Assembly: GCA_008360975.2 (NCBI GenBank)
Contig: CM039181.1
Coordinates: forward strand, 976,380-1,040,379
DNA length: 64,000 nt
DNA from: Lichenostomus cassidix
Lineage: Eukaryota > Chordata > Aves > Passeriformes > Meliphagidae
Reading direction: 5' to 3'
Of this stretch, positions 59,618 through 64,000 are shown one piece after another. Position 1 is the first letter of the stretch. Every line of letters begins with the position of its first letter. Under the pieces are notes generated by a model that was not told the origin of the DNA, ran no database searches, and saw nothing but the letters and a program-made list of their open reading frames with translations. Position numbers and translations under genes: made by a program.

Positions 59618-62600
59618 ATTTTATTTGAGACCTAATAGCTCAACAAACATGAAATATTTTAGGTCTGGGACAGGGCAGACCACAGAATTTCCACCACCAC
59701 TGAGTAAATTCAAGGAATCTCTAAAATACCATTCTTGCATATAATTTGTAAGAATGTGGATGAATGCAAATATTGGATAAGTATTTCTATTTTCCCCTAA
59801 GGTTTCAAACCCAACAATGAAACTAAAGCCTGGAGAACTTGGAGCATTCCCAGTACCAACTGGACACTCTTAACCTCTCAACTTTTCACTATATAAATGG
59901 GTTTGCTGAGTAGATATTTATATGCACTTCCTGTTTCAGTGCTAACTTTTTAGTTACTGGAAAAAAACCAGAAACTCTCTAACCCCTTGGGAATCATTTC
60001 CCATTAAAGAGCCTTTAGATAGACGATTTGTTTTTTTCAGATTTGGAAAGCAAACCCAAAGGAATGTGTGTTTTGAGTATCTTTACTCACTTTACAATAA
60101 CATTCAAGGGCTGTACGGCAGGAAAAATTTGCAAATTTGTTTTTTCTAATCTGCCTGATGACACCTGCTGGTGCTTTGCACCAATGGAACATGATTTCCT
60201 GGCAGTTTTTGACTTGCTCCCACAAACAGTGATGGTTATTATACATGAGCAGCCCTGCAAACCCTGCAGAGAAAAAACATGGAAATAGGAAAGCTGCACA
60301 GATCCCTTTGATTTCCCAACAGCTGGGCTCTTGCAGGGCAGGAAAAGAATTTAAAAAAAAAAATCTTTCAGCCTGAGAAAAGCTTCTGTTTGGGCTATCT
60401 TCTTGAAAAAAAAAAAATTAATTTCATTTCAACACAGCTCATCCAGTACTTCTTACAATTCTTCCAGTAAATTACATTTTTCAAGGAACAGAACACAAAA
60501 AATCATGCCAAGTTCTGGGGAAGTTTCCCACGAGGATGTTTGGCCATGACAGAAATCAGAGAACATGGGACAACCAGGAGCTGAGCACAAGACTAAAAAC
60601 TTCTTTTTATTACTGCCCTGAGCTTGGCAGTAATGGAGAATCATTGCAGAAATCCTAAAAAGATGTAGGAAGGAGAGCAGTAAATCAGCAATCTAAAAGA
60701 ACTCAGCAGATACTGTTGGAAGGAAATATTCCAGACCATGATATTCAGAAAAATTCTTAGGTGAGCAGATTTCAAAGGGAGGATAAGCTGAAGGAAAAGA
60801 AGAGAAATTAAGACATGGTTGGTGAGTTAAGCATCCCCAGCTGGAGCAATATTCTGTCTTTAGTTATTTGACTGCAGCCAGAGTAAACTGAGCTGGGAAG
60901 TGTGCAGCTGGATTCCTACCAGGGAAAGCTAAAAAAGGAATGTCTGCTTTTGCTGAAGTGGGATTTCTGAAAAACTCTGACTTCACCTCCAAAATGCCAC
61001 TTTGCACCCAAACTGCTTCATGCTTTTAGTGGTGCTTTCAGGAAAAACAGAATTAACTGCAGTTGGCTCCCAGTGACAATCCACATTCAGAAATCCCAAT
61101 CACCTCTCCATCACCCACTGCAGCCTTTTTGTTTCTGATTTCCTTTACCTTTCTGCAATTTCTCAACACCTGGGGAGAAGAAATATGTGAAGGAATCAAA
61201 GCCTCAAGTAGTGTTTGTGGATTTTTAGCCAAGTGCAAAATTTGTCTATTAATGGAAGGTTCAGCATTTAGAGGAATTATTAAATGGAAGTATGAAAACA
61301 AAAACCAGGAAATTGTTTCAAAAGTAAAGAAGCCAGAAATGTCCTATACAACCACTGTTTAGGATTTTCATGATAATAAACTCTCTTGTCTCTCAGGGGG
61401 ACCTGCTGGAGTTGCTGTCAGTGTTTGCCAGCACTGCAGGTCTCACTCTTTCAGCAGAATGTTGCAAACACCCCTGAAGAACAGCAGTTTTGGAGAAATT
61501 CCTGCAGCAGGACAAACAGCAAGAAAGAGGCTGGAAATTAAATCACCTATTCAGAAAAAGCTCCAGCAGAGGCTGAGCAACACAGATCTCATCATGCTTC
61601 CCCCAAAGACACAACTCAGTCCTGAGCAATAATCTCAGATGATCAGAAGGACCACACAGGTGTAGTGGGAAAATCTGTCTCAGGAGCTGAACTGAAGAGC
61701 ATTTCCTGAGCATTGCTGGAATATATTGCTGTGCATGCCTTAAATCACTGGGAAGCTGTCAGACAGCAACAGCTCTCAGTAATTTCTGCCCTCAGCTGGA
61801 TCTGACCTTACAGTTGTGCCTTTCAGTCCCCACAGCTCTGAGCCAGGGAGTCTCATTTAGTGGGTAGCTCTCTAAAAATGAGTAATCAAGTAAAGGTAAG
61901 GAGCTCAGTTCACAATGAGTATCTTAAGAATCTAAGCTCCTGGTGTGTTTTAATATATTTTATTTACCGAAGTCTTGATCTTATTCGAGATCAAGAGTCA
62001 TCAAAAGAAAAAAAAAATTAATAAATGCTTCAGCTAGTGAGAGTTCTCTATTCAAATGTAGGACCTCTCCATGAAGGAAAAACCCCATAGCTTCCCATTA
62101 TTGAAGATGCTCCAGCTCCTCATTGCTGCTCCTGGAGCTGAAGGATTTGCTGCTGCTTTAGCTGAAGTGAACAGAATGCAGTGCAAGAGAATTGCTTTTG
62201 TCCTTGTGCAAGTGAATTCACCTTCCAGCAAAGGGACAAACAAACACCTTCCCATCAACAAACATCACTGTCACACCCCAGCCTCCCCTGGAGCCTCCCT
62301 GGGGTCACAGAGCAGAACCCATGAGCCACGTGCAGGCTAATTAAACAGCTAATTAACTCTTGCCAAGGCACTTTGCTGCCCACAGCCATCTCTGTCTCCA
62401 TAAACCCAAAGGGACAACCATGCAGTAGTGGGACAAGATCCACTGAGCTTCCTTCAGCTCCCTCAGAAACCCATCTGACCCTCCCTGCTGGATCAGAATG
62501 TGTTTTTCACATTCTTGTCAGATGGGAGGACTGAAGGGCAATAAAGGATCTGTCCTAATGCCACTGAACTCCTCATTTCCAGTCTCCTACCCAGAAAACC

Positions 62601-64000
62601 TACTCTTTGCAGTCACTCACTGCCATAAAAACAAGATGTTTGATGAGCAAACTTCAGTGCAGAGAACATGTGAATCAATTCAATCCAGGTCCTGGACGTT
62701 AGACATTACCACATTCGTCCATTTCATTTATTTTAATTTTAATTTTTTTTTAATTCAGTGATAGCAATTACAAACTTTAACACACAGATTCCAAGCTACT
62801 AACCCTCAGTACAACTCCTATTAAAACCCCAGGCTTCCATGCATCCAGAGCAATTAGGTTTGTGTAAAATACAAACCAAAAGAGATGCCCAAGAGATGTA
62901 AATCAGCAAAGCCCTGCTGAAGTCACAGTGATTTATAGAGCCCAGGAGCTCAGCTCAGTGAAGCTTTCTGCATTTGGCTTTCTCAGAGCTCTCACTATTC
63001 TCTCCTTCCCCTCCTCAGATTCCCATCAAATGCAGCCCTGGAACAGAAATGTTCTTTTCCCAACTTGGCTTCAGTCGTGGCTGCAGCTCTCAATGGCACA
63101 TGACCTGTCAAGATAAAATATGTTTGGGGACACAGAATCTCTGCTGAGCGTTTTATTGACTGAACTCCACCATTTCTGAAAGGCAGCCAACATTCTTGAA
63201 GGTATCTAAATGTCTTTGTTTGCTAAATATTACCCATGGGCAGATATAAGAACCCAAAAATCCTCAGTTGTTTGTGTAATTTGAGTTATGTGCCACGCGT
63301 TGCCCATCATGATATATTCATTTATTTTTGCAAGCAAACAAAACAAATCTCAGCTACAAGTTGCTTTGGGACGTACACAATGCAGAATTATCTTGGGAAC
63401 TCCTCAAAGCAGTTATTTTGCCCACAAAATGTCTGCAGGTCATTCAGAAACTACAATTTTGCTCCCTAAAAAAAAAAAAAATTAAAAAGGCAACCCAAAG
63501 CAAAACAAAAACTTGTACGAAGTTTAGGACTTCACTGCAGCTTTTCTTTCCAGATGCTGCAGGAGAGTCAGGGTGGTTAAGATGAAGATACAGAGTCGTT
63601 ACTGATGCCACAAAATACTCCCAGCAACATCTCACAGGAGGAAAATGACTCTTGGAAAAACCAGAATACATGAGAAAAAGAATGAAGCCACCTGGCAGGA
63701 ATATCCCACGTTAAATCTCATCCTGGAACAAACCCTGGCTGCTCAAAACACTTCTTTCTAAATGTTAAGCCTCCCAGAAAGCAATTGTAAAACCCCAGGG
63801 TTCTAAATAGAGACCAAAACTGTAAACCTAATAATTTGCTCCCCTTGTTTGAATTAGTGACCCAAACATCAGTTGATCCACATTACTTCACTTCAGGCAT
63901 TCTCTGCAGAGGAGAATCAAAAACTGCCCAAGTGGAGGAATTAGGAAGCTGCAAGATCAAAGGGCAGGAGCAGAAAAACCTCAGCAGCTGCTGATAGACT

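Larger units (their letters stand above)
16801..64000. other. 5' flank or upstream intron of CALD1, no gene recognised
   Basis: This 47 kb lies upstream of the candidate promoter on the gene strand. In mammals CALD1 has far-upstream non-coding first exons, so part of it may be intron. I see no coding exon with recognisable homology on either strand, no tRNA, rRNA or snRNA, and no intact transposon. Gene-free stretches such as 19030-20630, 20815-22330, 22380-29250, 29560-31790, 31860-38700, 38810-39940, 40065-45480, 47580-53400, 55520-57200 and 57660-64000 hold only scattered homopolymers and the features listed separately. Confidence 0.6.

Noticed and set aside
1..64000. CRISPR arrays, operons, phage or bacterial systems
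   Set aside because: The direct repeats are contiguous tandem arrays without unique spacers, and the window is clearly vertebrate intron and flank.

Overview
This is a 64 kb stretch of vertebrate nuclear DNA, almost entirely non-coding. It is AT-rich and CpG-poor, has no operons or compact reading frames, and is peppered with microsatellites, minisatellites and A-rich runs. Interspersed repeats are sparse, which fits a bird genome. The texture (many small young tandem arrays, A/C-only tracts, one LTR-like segment) suggests a passerine, but that is inference.

The anchor is one exon I recognise with confidence. Positions 15494 down to 15424 on the minus strand encode the N-terminus of caldesmon (CALD1), beginning MDDFERRRELRR and running through EEMRLEAE to a consensus GTGAGT donor. 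This is the first coding exon of the smooth-muscle (gizzard) and WI-38 type isoforms. The gene therefore runs right to left. About 15.4 kb at the left end (1-15423) is the start of the following intron; I found neither the next coding exon (IAYQRNDDDEEE in human) nor the alternative HeLa/brain-type first exon there. The right-hand 48 kb is 5' of the exon: promoter, 5' flank and/or an upstream intron.

Between 15540 and 16800 the sequence keeps more CpGs than its surroundings and holds promoter-like elements on the gene strand: a perfect CArG box (16766-16775), TATA-like boxes (16292-16299 and 16106-16115), a possible non-coding 5' exon ending in a donor at 16215-16216, a CRE-like site and a homopurine tract. 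This fits the known SRF/CArG control of gizzard-type caldesmon, but the exact start site is unproven.

The rest is gene-free as far as I can read. Its structure is repetitive: a 20-bp minisatellite (1025-1466), a GGATG array (13661-13730), an 18-bp G-rich minisatellite (17266-17438), TA arrays, three A/C-only tracts, a 43-bp array (47404-47574), an 83-bp duplication (46648-46809), a pair of copied palindromes (53623-53705), a perfect 22-bp x 6 array (55379-55510), neighbouring 36-bp and 38-bp arrays (57214-57655) and one LTR-like segment (about 29260-29554). The many open frames up to about 250 codons show no recognisable protein families and several are created by the repeats. I see no evidence of a novel biological system; the interesting material is caldesmon promoter architecture and recent tandem-repeat turnover.
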